From positions 1 through 62,375 of the forward strand of contig JAEUBA010000125.1 in assembly GCA_018257865.1 (NCBI GenBank): DNA of 62,375 nt, in the 5' to 3' direction. Shown one piece after another: positions 11,645 through 23,943 of the stretch. A model generated the notes under the pieces. That model had not been told where the DNA came from. It did no database searches and worked only from the letters and a program-made list of their open reading frames with translations. The stretch's first letter is position 1. Each line of letters opens with the position of its first letter. The translations under genes were made by a program, and so were the position numbers. The DNA is from Stereocaulon alpinum (taxonomy: Eukaryota > Ascomycota > Lecanoromycetes > Lecanorales > Stereocaulaceae).

Positions 11645-14600
11645 TTACCCCCCCCCTTTAAAAAACTACGTCTGCGTAGTTACTATTATAGGACGATTAT
11701 TATTAAGGTAGGTATAGTTATTAATCCTATTATTATAAGCCTTCAGCTAGGTAGGGAGTACTCGTAGAGGGCCTTTTATATTAGGATACTATAAGTAGAA
11801 GGCCTTTAATATATAAGGTACTATTATTATATTAGAGTAGGGATACTATTCTAAGTCTTTATTAGTACCTCTCTACTTAATCTAATACTTTAAGGTAGAG
11901 CTAACTAGCTTAGAGCCTAGTATCTCCTCTAACTCCTACTTATCTTATTCTAGTAGTAGTTATATTAGGGCTAGGTTAAAGTATTACTACCTTAGTAAGG
12001 GATTATTAGGGTATTTATAGAGGGAGTAGGAGTAAAATACTAGCTAGATTATCTAGTCCTTTAGGAGTTCTACCTTCTAGCTTTTACTAACCTTCTCTAA
12101 GACCTTAACTAAGCCGTACTAATTATTAGAGAGCTTATAGGAGGGTTAATCTACCCTTTAGTTCTAAATATCTACTAGTACTAGATCTCTAATATCTTAG
12201 TCTACCTTATAATACTTATAGTTAGCTATTCGTCTTATCTTATCCTACTATAACTATAAGGAGGAGTATATAAATCGTATAGTATTTTCTATATATAAGG
12301 CGACTTATATAGCGTCCTTATAATTTAGCTTCTCTAAGGTAGTAATAGGGGGATTAGGATTATAGAGGTCCTAAGAGGTATATAGCTTATACCTATTTAA
12401 TAGTTAGAAGGGTATAATACTTAGAGATTTATATAGTAGGGTTAGCTAAGCTAGATCTATAATTAGTAGTATCTAGCTCTAGTTATCCTAATAATACGTA
12501 TAGAATAGGCGAAGGCGCTATTTTATATATTAGTTTATAATCTCCGTTTAGCTATTAATATTTAGATTATATAATATAGTAAGCTTTACCTTAGTACTTA
12601 GGATCTAGTAGTACTCCTTCTAGAAAGTTAATATAAATTATACCCCTTAGTCTAAGATAATAGAGTTAGGTATACCCTAGTAATAAGTTTAGTAAGTAAG
12701 GAATAATTTAGCTATTCCCTTTACTATAATAGTTTTATAGTATAGTACTAAGAGAGATTTCTTTAATAGTCGGTCTATAACTATAAAAGTAAAGTTATAG
12801 CTAGCTTCGTCTAGCGGTAGCTTAGTAAAGTCTATAGTTAAGTACTAATATAAATAGGCTAGAATCTCTAGGGGCTTTAGAAAGCCTAAAGTCTTATCTC
12901 TATAAGCCTTTATTTAGGTATAGCTATAATTAGCGATATACTACGCTATATTATTTCTAACGTTCCTCTAGTAGTATTATTTAGATAGGACTATCTTAAC
13001 CTTACTAATCCCTATATACGCGATAGCTGGCTGGGCGTAAATATAGTAGATTAGGGATATCCGCAGCTTTAGTAGCTCTATTAGTACTTTAAGCCTACCT
13101 TAGAAGTATAGCTTACTATAGTTTAGGTTATAGTTAAGGTAGTTACTATAGGCTTACTTATATAGGGGTTCTAGCTCCAGCGAGTTCTTATTAGCGTTAA
13201 TTACCTAGTTAATAATATTATAGCCCTTAATATTATATACGGTCGCTAAGGCGGGATTAGGTACTTCGCCTTCTAAGTATTCTTTTAGTTCTTTAGGGTC
13301 TGCTAGCGTAGTAATAGGTAATAGCTTAACCTTTTCTATAATTTAGACTAGGTCGTAGTTTAGATAGGCGGTAAGGGAGGTAATTATAACTTCTTTTAGT
13401 ATTTAAGGGTCTACCTTTTTACTTAGGAGGAGTTACTAGCTCCGGATCGCGCGTTTATAGGCTTCTAGGGGCGTAATATCTTACTCCCTATAAGATAGTA
13501 TATCCGCTATAGTATTCGTAACGCTAGTACGGTATATAATTATAAAGTAGAAGTTAGTAAAGAACTTAGCCTAGTAAGCTTAGTAGGCTATAAGGTCTTT
13601 AGTAGTTATAAAGTATTCTAAGGCCTTATAATTAGTATATATATAGACTAACTTTTAGGCTCTAAAAAGCTTTAGCTTATATTACTAGAAGGAGCGGAAG
13701 ATTATAAGTAGCTCCTTATTATAAATTAGGTAATTTAACTCTATATCCCCTATTATTTTCGAGAAGTATCCTACTAGGTAGAAGAGGCTATTCTTATATT
13801 TCTGCGATAAGATACTAGCGACTACCCCGTCTAAGGAATCCGTCTTAAAGCGGGTTTCCTTATAAGGATTATAATACTTAAGGATAGGGGTAGAGAGGAG
13901 TACTTAGCGGAGGGAGTCCTAAGTATAGCGATAGGTATTATTAAAGTAGAAAGGTATATCCTTAGCTATTAGGCGGACGAGCGGAGCAGTAATCCTACTA
14001 TATCCTTAGATAAACCTTTAGTAGAAGTTATAGAAGCTTAGGTAGCTTTAGATACCTTATATATTACCTATATACTACTAGGTCTTAATAATAGCGACCT
14101 TCTCTAGATTTACCTTAATACTATCTACTCTAACGATAAAGCTGAGGAACTTAGTCTTTATAATATTAAACTCGCTCTTCTTAATATTAGTTTATAGGCT
14201 GTTAGCTTATAAGATAGCTATAACCTTCTTAGTATAGATCTTATACTCTGCGATAGACTTAGAGTAAATTAGGATATTATCTATATATACTAAGTAGAAA
14301 TTATTAAGGTATTCTATTAAGATATTATTAATAAAACGCTAGAAGGTAGCTAGGGCGTTTATTAACCTAAATAGTATTACCTTATACTTAAAGGTACTAT
14401 ATTAACTGCGGAAACTAATAAGGTCCTCTAAGTCCTAGTAGATCCTTACTCTATAGAACGCCTATTAGACGTCGATCTTTATAAAGATCTTAGCTTTATA
14501 GATTTAAGCTATTATCTTATCTATTAGCGGGAGCGGGTATAGATCCTTCTTAGTTAGGTTATTAAGCTTCCGGAAATTAATATAGAAGTATAAGCTACTA

Positions 14601-16170
14601 TCTTCCTTTCTAGCGAAGAGTATTAGAGCTATATATAGTATATTTAATAGCTTAATAAACCCCTTATAGAGGTAGTCTATAATATAGCGTTTAGCTTTAG
14701 AGAGTTACTTATTAGTTATCTTTTATAGCGGCTTAAAGGTTAAGGTATTTAGGCTAGTAAGCTTAATTTTATAGTCTATACCTAGTCTTCTATTAAGTAA
14801 TATATTAGAGTCTCTTTATAAAAAGAGGGAAGCGAACTCTTAGTATTATAGTAGAAGCTTAGCTTTTACTAAGTCCTTATTAGCTTAGTACTTAATCTCT
14901 AGTACTTTCTAAGGGGAGAGGCTTATATCTACTATAGCGAGCTTAAGAAAAAGACGCTTTTAGTATTAGTCCGCCCTATAGTTAATCTCGCGCTCTAAAT
15001 CCTATATTAAGGCGATAAAGGTATTAGAATTAGGAGGTCTCCTAGACCTCTTACTAAGGTAGAAATAAGATATCGCGATAGCGGAAATTAGGGTAATATT
15101 AACCCTATAAGTACTATAGCTAAGGCGTTAAGCCTTAGCTAATAATATCTTTAGACTTAATATAACTAGTATATCTAACCCTTAAAGGGTATCCTCTATT
15201 TTAGCGAGGCGTTTCTCTAGGTCTTATATAAAACTTAATAGCCTACCGCCTAGCGAATTAGGTAATCTTAAGTAAGGGGGAGAAACTAAAGCTAGCTACG
15301 GAGAGGGTAGTATACTTTAGGATAAGGTATTAATCTAGCTATCTATTAAAAGCTTAGGGTTAATAGAGGTAAGCCTAGCTTAGCTATAATAATACTTATC
15401 TACCTTAAAAAAGGCGTCCTAACGCTTAGTATCTTATTAGTATACTAAGGAAATTAGTTTCTTAGGCGGAGTTATTAGGAGGAGTACTCTCTTATTAAAG
15501 TATTACTAAATAGCTATATTAGTAGGCTATTTAAGGCTATTCCTCCCTTTAGTATAGACTTACTTAATATTATAGTACTCTAAGAATTTCTAACTAATAA
15601 GAACGTTAGTATAACCTAAGTTAGTAACTAAGAATAGAAAATTAATACGATAATAGTTAATTATTATTATAAGAAGTAGAGCGACTATAATAGGGGAGCT
15701 GCTTTAACTATTATAGCTAGTTAGGACGATTAGCTTAGGAAGCTTAATAAAGCGAATCCTAAAGGACTTAGAAAGGGCGAAGGCGAGGGAGGTTTTAATT
15801 ATACCGAAAATATTAGCTCTACTATTAATATATAAAAAGGTTTTAATAAAAGATCTATTATATCCTAGCTTTATATTAACTAAGAACTAGCGGCCTCTAA
15901 TAAGGGCCTAAAAGTTAAATTGTAAGTCCTTCTATAGATTAGGGCTCCTACTATAGCTAAAGACTTTACTATAGCCTAAGAGTTTTCTAATAGCTCGTTA
16001 GACTCTATTTCCTTACCGACCTTAATCTTAGAGATCTTCTTTTCTAACGCCTATTAGCTGCGCTTCTAGGGGCAGTCGTTCGCCTAGTAGCTAATTTTAC
16101 CGCAGTTATTATACAGCGAGTTAGTAGGCGTCTTAGGGGAAGCTAGTACTACCGGTATAAGAGATAGTAG

Positions 16171-16312
16171 TGTTAGGGCTCCGGGGTACACCGCACCCCC
16201 GGACTACTAAGCTATATATAGTCTAATAGTATCGCCCTAGCAAGCACCGAATATTTTGAGTTTTACCCTTAGGGGTTTAGCGGTAACTACGCCTATAGTT
16301 ACTAGGTTAATA
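16171..16312 (+). repeat. 5' LTR of small element C
   Basis: 142 bp, direct copy of 17,136-17,277. Confidence 0.9.
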
Positions 16313-16607
16313 AGTATATTTAGTATAATAAAGCTTAATAATCTTAACCCGAATTATAAAGGTCTAGGGTTTAATACTATTAAGGAGGTAATTTCTAAGG
16401 GATTTTTTTAGGGAGCGTAGCTATAATTAGCTACTAAGCGACCTAATAGGGTTCCCGCCCTCCTAACCCTACTATACTGCTTTAGCGCGTAGCCCGTAGT
16501 ATTAAATTTTCGCTAGGGGAGGTACCCTTTAGGGGCCTATTACGGAGTACCCTATAGGGGCTTTAATTACGCTATTCGCTAAGTCCTATAGGTACGAATA
16601 ATTAATT

Positions 16608-16985
16608 CGCTAAGTCCTTCGGGTACGAATATTCCGGTAGGGGCGCCCTTTAGGGGCCTACTACCTAGCGGAAGCGTCCTTTAGGGAGGCCGCTAACTAG
16701 AAGTTCCCTTCGCGGGCTTTAACTTTCTTATTTCGCTAAGTCCTTTAGGCACGAATAATCCGGTAGGGGCGCCCTTTAGGGGCCTACTACCTAGCGGAAG
16801 CGTCCTTTAGGGAGGCCGCTAACTAGAAGTTCCCTTCGTAGGCTTTAACTTTCTTATTTCGCTAAGTCCTTCGGGCACGAATAATCCGGTAGGGACGCCC
16901 TTTAGGGGCCTACTACCTAGCGGAAGCGTCCTTTAGGGAGGCCGCTAACTAGAAGTATCCTTTATAAGCTTTAACTTATTATTTC
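16608..16985 (+). repeat. Internal 126-bp tandem repeats of element C (three units)
   Basis: The anchor CGCTAAG occurs at 16,608, 16,734, 16,860 and 16,985, giving three units of 126, 126 and 125 bp. A further anchor lies 31 bp upstream at 16,577, the same spacing as in element D. Each unit contains CCTTTAGG-type mini-hairpins (C-rich, TTTA, G-rich), for example GCGCCCTTTAGGGGCC and GCGTCCTTTAGGGAGG. Confidence 0.9.
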
Positions 16986-17135
16986 GCTAAGTCCTTCGGG
17001 TACGAATAATTCTAGTAGGGCGCCCTTTAGGGGCCTTATGACCCGACTTACACCTAATATTCGGGCTTATTATAGGGGAACGATATTTTTCTACCCTACT
17101 AGGCGCTATAGACGTCGCCTTAGGGGGGGGATAAT

Positions 17136-17277
17136 TATTAGGGCTCTAAGGTATACTGCACCCCTAGACTACTAAGCTATATACAGTCTAATAGTATCGC
17201 CCTAGTAAGCACCGAATATTTTGAGTTTTACCCTTAGGGGTTTAGCGGTAACTGCGCCTACAGTTACCGGGTTAATA
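17136..17277 (+). repeat. 3' LTR of small element C
   Basis: 142 bp; follows the polypurine tract directly and is bounded on the right by AGTAG. Confidence 0.9.
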
Positions 17278-18665
17278 AGTAGATAAGGAAGGGTAGTTAT
17301 ACCTCTAAAGGTAACTTAGCGATCCGTATAAAGGGTCGGAGGGGGTAAGGGGACTCGCTAGCTCCTTATCTTTAGGATACTATAGGGGTTAGTATTTATT
17401 CCTATCTAAGGCCTATAAGCTATCTCCTCAGACCTAATATTTCGTATTTCTCGATCTAAGATAGCAAGGTATTCGTCTAAGGTACTATAGTCCTTAGCTA
17501 TCTTATACTTTTCTATATAGACGCTTCTCTTTAAGGCGGGAGAGATTTTCTTATATAAATCCTTAAACTAACGCTTAGTACTAATCTTTCTAGTAGTCGC
17601 TAGGTAGGTAAACTTAACCCGAAAATTATTATAGTTTATAGATCCTATCTTAAGCTTATAGTATATACTATAAGTAAACTAGATATAGTTATAATTAAAG
17701 AAACGCTAATTTAGTATATTTAGAATATTAGTAGCGTTATATATAGGAGACGTATAAGTTAGGTCTATATATTAAAGGATTAGGGTTTTCGCCTCTCCTA
17801 TAGTATACTTATAGTACGCAGAGACTTACTTAGCCCTATCCTAAAAGTTTATAGGGTATTCCTCTATAAAGATCTTTATATCTATTTTCTACGCGTTATA
17901 TTCGACTTCCCCTATATAGTTACTAAAGTAGGATCGAGGGTATTTAATTTTTAATAGTTCGATAGCTATCCTACTAGGTACGGGCCTTAGGAGGTAGTAA
18001 TCTATTAATAGCTAGAGGTTAGCGGTAAGGGACCTCTATTAATACTAGTTATTAGGAGGTAGGTTTAGAGTAGAGGTAGCCTACTTAGATCGGGATTCTA
18101 TTAAAGCTATTATAATAATAGTAGTAATAATAGCTTGCTAAGTTAGGGTAAAGGTAGGTATTTAGTTAGCTATCCCGTTACTTAATAGGGGAATAGTAAC
18201 GGTATTTTTAGTAGGGGGGTTATCCTTAACGTCCCTAAAGATATCTTTTAAGCTTAAGTCCTCTAAGGCTTCTAGTTTAGAATTCTTAATTAATAGTAGA
18301 GGATCGTTGGGGTTAGAAGAGGAAGGTATAGGTACTAAGGATTAACTCCTTAAGGTAGATAGGAATCCTAGCCGGTTAGGGGGTATACTTTAGCGTATAC
18401 TCTTATAAGGTAGTATATAAGTATAGTAGTACGCGTATTATTAGAGTTTTTCGAGTATAGGTATTAACGCGAAAGTAGTTAGTAGTTTCGAAAAAAATAG
18501 GGATCTAGCTTTCTCTAAGATATACTAATTATTTAATTAGTAGGCACCTGCTTATTAAGTAGGTAGTACTTTTTATTAATAGGCAGCTCGCTGAGCTTAG
18601 CCTTAGTCTAGAAGAACGGGTAAGATATAACGCTTTATAGCGGAGGGGGTATTAGTCTTATTTTA

Positions 18666-18993
18666 TATTACGGCTCGCCTAAAGGTAATTGTAGGAGAAG
18701 GTAGCTTTAAAGAAAACTACCTTATATTAGGATTTAGCTAATAGGCTACGCTTAGTATCTAGAAAATAGGATAAAGAAGAAAAGAAGTAAAAGCTTAAAA
18801 GCTCGCAGGCCTAAATACCCCTAGCGCTAGTTAAGTGCTACGCTAAAGCTAAAAGGGGCTAGCGTTAGACCTAGGCCAAACCTAGGCCGAATCTAGGCCA
18901 GACCTAGGCCGAATCTAGGCTAAGGTATATAAACACTAGCAAGTAACAAAGGACTAGTAAGGTGTTAAAGACCCCTAGATTAGGATCGTAACA
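18666..18993 (-). repeat. 5' LTR of Gypsy B
   Basis: 328 bp. It carries a five-fold array of CCTAGGCC-type motifs at about 18,868-18,920, spaced roughly 11-13 bp. These are better preserved here than in the partner LTR, where several CC have become CT. Confidence 0.92.
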
Positions 18994-21166
18994 GATATAC
19001 TTAATTTCTACTTTAGTAACTAATCTTCCTTTTTAGTAATAAACCTAGACTCACTGCAGCTTACTTTTAAAGGAAACTTCGAAGGAAAAGAATACCAGAT
19101 CGCCCGCCTTAATAAATAGAATAGTATATCCTTGATTGATTGATTGATTTATACGCCTATTCTAGTATCTATATATACTAATAAGGGTGTTCTCTTACAT
19201 TATTAGGAAATCTAGGGGGGTTGAAGGCCCTCTAGACGCGAAAGAAACCTTTCTAGAGTCGCCCCTTCTAGCCAAAAACTTTCGCTTATCAGCTTACTTA
19301 TCGTTCTGCTCCGCCTGTCCGACCTCGCCGCCAGGCTCTATAACACCGGTAACGATAATCTCCGTTGCCCTAATAGGCCCTGTAACACTCCGGCAGCTCC
19401 GCCGCCTTTAGCTTCTACTTGCGCTTAGGCTTCTTTATCTTTGGGGTTTTTGTTGCCGGTTCTACTCTGATAGGGAGTTTAGACTGGGAGAGCTGTTCCC
19501 TAGCAAGTCGATACTACGTTAGGAATCCTAACCTAACCAGCCATCTCGCAGCCGCTCTTATACCGGTGACCTTAGCCAGTATAGTCCTAATATCATAAGT
19601 CTCTGCCTCTTTAATAAGCTCCCTTCGAGTATCGCTAAGCTCTGGGCAGTATAGGAGAATATACTTCGTATCCTAATTCCTCTATCTATAACTGCAGCGG
19701 GCACTACGGACCCCTGGCACCCTCGCCTTATAAAGGAAGTAGTTAAACCTATTCTTCCTACTTCGGAGTTGGACTGCCATCGAGCTTTCTGCCTTCCTAA
19801 GCTTTAGGTAGTAGTTATACCTTTCTCCGAACAACGGTTCATTCTGTGCGGGTGTGCGAGAGTGCTCAGGGATAGCATCCTTATATACCTCCCACCGCTT
19901 AATCCACTTCGCCGTTGCCCAGCCTCATATCTTCTTAGCTAGGACGCCTACGTCTTAATACTCCTCGACATCCGTTTTTAGGTTATACTAATGTGCCTTC
20001 CTCCTTATCGCCGTTACCGCTTGATCCTAATCCTTCGCCTCAAGCTCCTGCAGGGCCTATTCTTCCTTTTCTAGTAATAGGGTTAGGCGTGTTAGGCGCG
20101 CCCTTCCTCTCCTTCCCCGCAGTCTCCTACGGATTAAGCGGTTGCCTTCGATTGTTAAGGGGTATACTCCCCTCAGTGCCTGGTATCTCATAACTAGGGC
20201 GTCTAGATGGGTTTGGATAGGTATAATAACTGCTTCCGCTTCTAGGACTTAGACCGGTGTTGCCTTATATACTCCGAGCACTGTCCGTAGGCAGTCGTTC
20301 TATATTATCGCGAGCGTCTTAACGTGCTTTTCTACGGCTCCCCGCCCCCCGGTAGGGGTATACCATATCGGAGCGGCGAATATAAGCATAGGCCTTACCG
20401 CTATACTATACACCTTCCTATACTTCTTAAACATAGCTCCCTAAGTTAATCCTACTAGGCACTTAATCGCCCGGGCTTGAGTAGCGGCCTTTGCCTTCAC
20501 CTACGCTATATATAGGCCCCAGCGGAGTTTGGTGTCGATATATAGCCCTAAGACCCTAATACTCGCTTCCGGCTCAACCTCTACGTTACCAAATCGTACC
20601 GTCTCCTTCATATTAAACCTTTTAGGGGCGCGCGACAGATGCACCAGTTCGTACTTCTAAGGCGCGAACGTCGCCCCATGTATTTTCGCCCACGTTTGGC
20701 AGAGCTTATGGGCCTATTCTAGCCACCTGCAGTTCGTTTCCGTTATCTTGCTGTATACCAGCAGGTGCACGTCATCTACGAATCCTCCCACCTATACTAG
20801 GATCTTTGCCTTTAAGTATACTTCAATTAGTGGCGCATTAAAGAAGAGGAATAGGATTAGTAATATTAGTAATCCTTACGGGATCCCCGTTTCTACCGCC
20901 TCAACTAGACTAGTCCTACCCCCTAGGGTTATCAATATCGCTCTGTCCTTAAGGAAGCTCGCAGTCCACCGGATAATCCCCTTAGGGATTCCTTTTATCC
21001 TTAAGTTATAGAGCAGCCTTTTATGGGACATATTATCAAATACTCCTACTATATCTAGTAACAGTAAACTCGCTACGTTATCCTTACCTTAGTTCTATAT
21101 CATATAGATCGAGTCTATAATAGTCTCTAGGGCTATTTCTACTAAACGTCCCTTCCTACCTCCTAT

Positions 21167-21520
21167 CTAGTATTCTAAGAGTAGGTGATTTACTTCAGCT
21201 ATTCCGCTGAGTCGTTTTGCTATCACTATCTCTAATGCTTTCCCGAGTGTGTCTAGTAGTGCGATAGGTCGATAGGCCTTAGGCTCAGAGTAATCGGTCT
21301 TCTTCGGCTTCTTCAGTATTACTGTATTCGCTTCGCGGAACTTCTTTGGGTGGTATCCACGATCTAGGCACGCTTGAAATACCCTTCGAAAGGTCTCCCC
21401 CATTTCCGCATACACCGCTCTTAGGAACCTATTCGGGATCCCTGAAATCCCTAGGGCCTTATCCGCTGCTGGGTGCCAGATCGCGTCCCTTACCTCCTTT
21501 GCGGTAATCTCGCTGTCCAT
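21167..21520 (-). pseudogene. LINE B reverse transcriptase fragment (open part)
   Basis: 117-residue open stretch. It has the LINE reverse-transcriptase start: a conserved KALGISGIPNRF segment, then a KKFREANTVILKKP and YRPIALLDTLGKALE block. It is a piece of ORF2, not an independent gene. Confidence 0.85.
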
Positions 21521-22609
21521 TGCAATAGGCTCTGGGTAATTAGCCCCCTCAACATCCGTCAGGTCCGCTGGGGGTGGGGGCGGGAAGAGGACCCTCCTTA
21601 AGGCCTCTACCTTCCCTTCGAAGTCTATCGCTTTATTCCCGTTCCCGTCTTTAATAGCTGGGAATTGTAGTAGCTCTTTAGGGCGTATACTCCTCTCCCT
21701 TCCCTACTTAGCGAGTTGCTATACTCCTCCTAGCCTTAGCGATACTCTATAGACCCCCTCTCGGAAAGCTATCGTCCTAGTCTTTCATAGGATAGTAACC
21801 TTTTTCCTTTTAGTCTAGCGGAGAGCCTCCTCAGTCTATATATTTCTACTATAGCGGTAGGCCTTAAGCGCTGCCCGTAACGCCTCAGTAACTCTCGTGC
21901 ACGCCCCGTTCCAGTATAGTTTAGCTCCGGCGTAGGGTTCCTTAAATGGGATAGTATTCTCTACCACCTCCTGCAGCGCAGCTATAAGCTTATTAACATA
22001 TAGGTCGATCACTTCCTCCGAGTCTAATAAGTATCTGCCTATAACCCTATTTAGGATCCTTACGTATTTCCGGATCTCCTCGCCAGTCGCCTCCGTCTCT
22101 ATCCTTTTCTAGGCTCTCTTCTAGTGCACCCAGCGCTCGCTCCAGGTCTATTCTAGCTCCGTTACGATTAGCATATAATCCGACCCTATATCGAGGTCTT
22201 CTCTTACTCCGCACTTCGCCATCGCATTATGCGCGCCTTCGGTTAGGAATATAAGGTCGATAGCGCTCTCTAAGCCCCTACTTTGCTATATAACCGACTT
22301 CTCCGGTAGTCTAAGGACCATCCCCTTCTCTCCTACCACTTCCAGCAGCCTATCTACCATCATATAGTATATAGCTCGTCCTGGGTTGTTCCATTAGGGG
22401 TGGTATAGGTTGAAATCCCCTACTACAATGTGTTCGCCTTCGCTTTCCAAGGCCTCCTTTAGCCTTAGGATAGTCGTAGGGCTATCCACCGATATATAGC
22501 TCACCAGCGAAGGGTTGTAGACGTTATACACCCACACCCTCTCTACCATCAGCTCCTCAGTGTTTTCGTCCTCAGTATCAGCGTTATTTCAGGTTCTCTT
22601 AGTCTGGAT

Positions 22610-22840
22610 CTATAATAAGTATAAGTCGCCCTCCCAGTACTCTACCCCCCAGTCGTCAGGATCTATCCTTTTATTTACGTAGAAGCACGTTCTAGCCTCC
22701 GGGTCTCCCCCGTAGGCTAGGTGGAACCTGCTTATACTCGTATTATACGAGGTTCTGTTTATCAGGTTGCGTGCCGGCTCTTGAATCGCCAATACGTCTA
22801 TATCTTTTACATCTTCGTTTTCAAGAAGTGGTGCTATCAC
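22610..22840 (-). pseudogene. LINE B APE-type endonuclease fragment
   Basis: 76-residue open stretch containing DVLAIQEP (metal-binding Glu) followed by Asn/Arg-rich residues. This is typical of the endonuclease/exonuclease/phosphatase domain of non-LTR elements, which nicks target DNA. Confidence 0.82.
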
Positions 22841-23691
22841 CGTATCCTTCTTCCTCTGTATATTATACTATAGTATTTTCAGGCAGGGTGTATTCCTTAT
22901 TAGGTGAGGGCCGCCTAGACGTTCTCCTGTATTTAGGTGGTCTCAGCAGTCTTTGCCACTCCTGAAGTCTGCTTAAGGGTGTTCATCGGACTGATCCTCT
23001 CTATAGACAGGGGCCGTTGCCCTTATTCCGCTCTAGAGAGGGTTATCAGTCGTCCCCTCTTCGCTGCCTCCCCAGTTCCTTTCTAGGGCTTATCTATTAT
23101 ATCCTCTAAGGCCTTCCTCTTCCCTTTAGAGATCACTTCACGCCACCCTTCTAGGCTGGTCCTTCCTAGTATCGCCGGCGTAGGCCCTACTGGGTATTAC
23201 TTTAGGGTCTCTTTAAAGTATTTCAGCTTACGCTCGATTCTCTACCTAGCCTTAGTGTTCTCCTTCTGTCGGATTAAGCAGGTTTTGCTCTATACTGGGT
23301 GCTCCCCCTTATACACCACATACTTAGGCTTGCTGCCAGCTCTTTCTACATAATCATTAGTCGTATAGTTTTAGGCGTATATCCTACAGCGGGTGGGGTA
23401 TTTGCACGCCTTAGTAATATGTCCGTACCCATAGCAGTTAAAGCACTGCTTAGGGGCGGCTTCTCTCTCCCAGCGATTGTAGAAGAGGAGGCTGTTCTCT
23501 ACTACTATCCCCTCTACGATAAGCCGGTTCGCCGCCTCCAGGCTCGGGACCTCGATTATTAGTATAGAGAATCTCTTCTCCCTCCTAAGTGCGTCTAGCT
23601 TCGACGCAAATATAGGCTATTCAGCCTTTATTATCTCTAACTCTAGGTGGAGCTTCCTATTATCTTTCCTTAGGGTTTTAAAGATCCCCTG

Positions 23692-23943
23692 TTAGTCCTT
23701 TATGTCTATTATCTTTTCTACTCTATAGATCGCTACTATCACTATCTTCCGGAGGACTCTCGCTGACCTATAGAGTCTCCTTACCCACCCGTCGTCCTTC
23801 TCTAACTCCTCCCTAGCCTTTACTAAGGCTGTCTGGAGAATAATATCCCCCCCTATAGTCCTCCTTACTGCGATAATCTCCCCAGCCACTCCCCCTGCTC
23901 CCCTAAATGTTTGCACCAGTTGGGGAAGAGTCGCTGTAGCCAT
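23692..23943 (-). pseudogene. LINE B ORF1 (gag-like) fragment
   Basis: 83-residue open stretch upstream of the zinc knuckle in the same element. It is an ORF1 segment by position only, with no motif of its own. Confidence 0.6.

Larger units (their letters stand above)
16166..17282 (+). mobile_element. Small non-autonomous LTR element (TRIM-like), copy C, with target duplications
   Basis: The element proper is 16,171-17,277 (1,107 bp), flanked by AGTAG at 16,166-16,170 and 17,278-17,282. The 142-bp LTRs (16,171-16,312 and 17,136-17,277) begin TGTTAGGG and end TTAATA (RIP form of TTAACA). A polypurine tract AGGGGGGGGA (17,122-17,131) precedes the 3' LTR. The sequence after the 5' LTR shows no recognised tRNA-primer site. 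The interior is GC-richer than its surroundings and consists largely of 126-bp tandem units. It lies between the gag zinc knuckle and the 5' remainder of gag in Gypsy B. It has no coding capacity, so a full-length partner would have to supply proteins; which one is unknown, because neither Gypsy B nor Copia LTRs match it. Confidence 0.9.
11312..18998 (-). mobile_element. Ty3/Gypsy retrotransposon B, RIP-mutated, inserted in Copia C gag
   Basis: The element is 11,317-18,993 (7,677 bp; about 6,565 bp without its guest). The target duplication is AATAT (11,312-11,316) against GATAT (18,994-18,998), one G-to-A change apart as RIP would give. Two 328-bp LTRs have TGTTACGG...GTAACA ends. The minus-strand orientation follows from the C-run directly after the left LTR (a polypurine tract read in reverse, 11,648-11,660) and from the domains. 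A zinc-knuckle remnant lies at about 16,058-16,112 (Cys and His changed to Tyr, Trp to stop), the reverse transcriptase at about 13,900-14,600 with YIDN instead of the catalytic Asp-Asp, and the integrase leftwards of about 13,000. Gag lies right of the guest element. No frame is open. Confidence 0.9.

Noticed and set aside
16608..16985. Regular repeats considered as a CRISPR-like array
   Set aside because: Units are contiguous 126-bp tandem copies without unique spacers, in a eukaryotic retroelement.
19133..19150. GATT microsatellite as an independent simple repeat
   Set aside because: It sits exactly between the target duplication and the LINE 3' end, so it is the element's tail.
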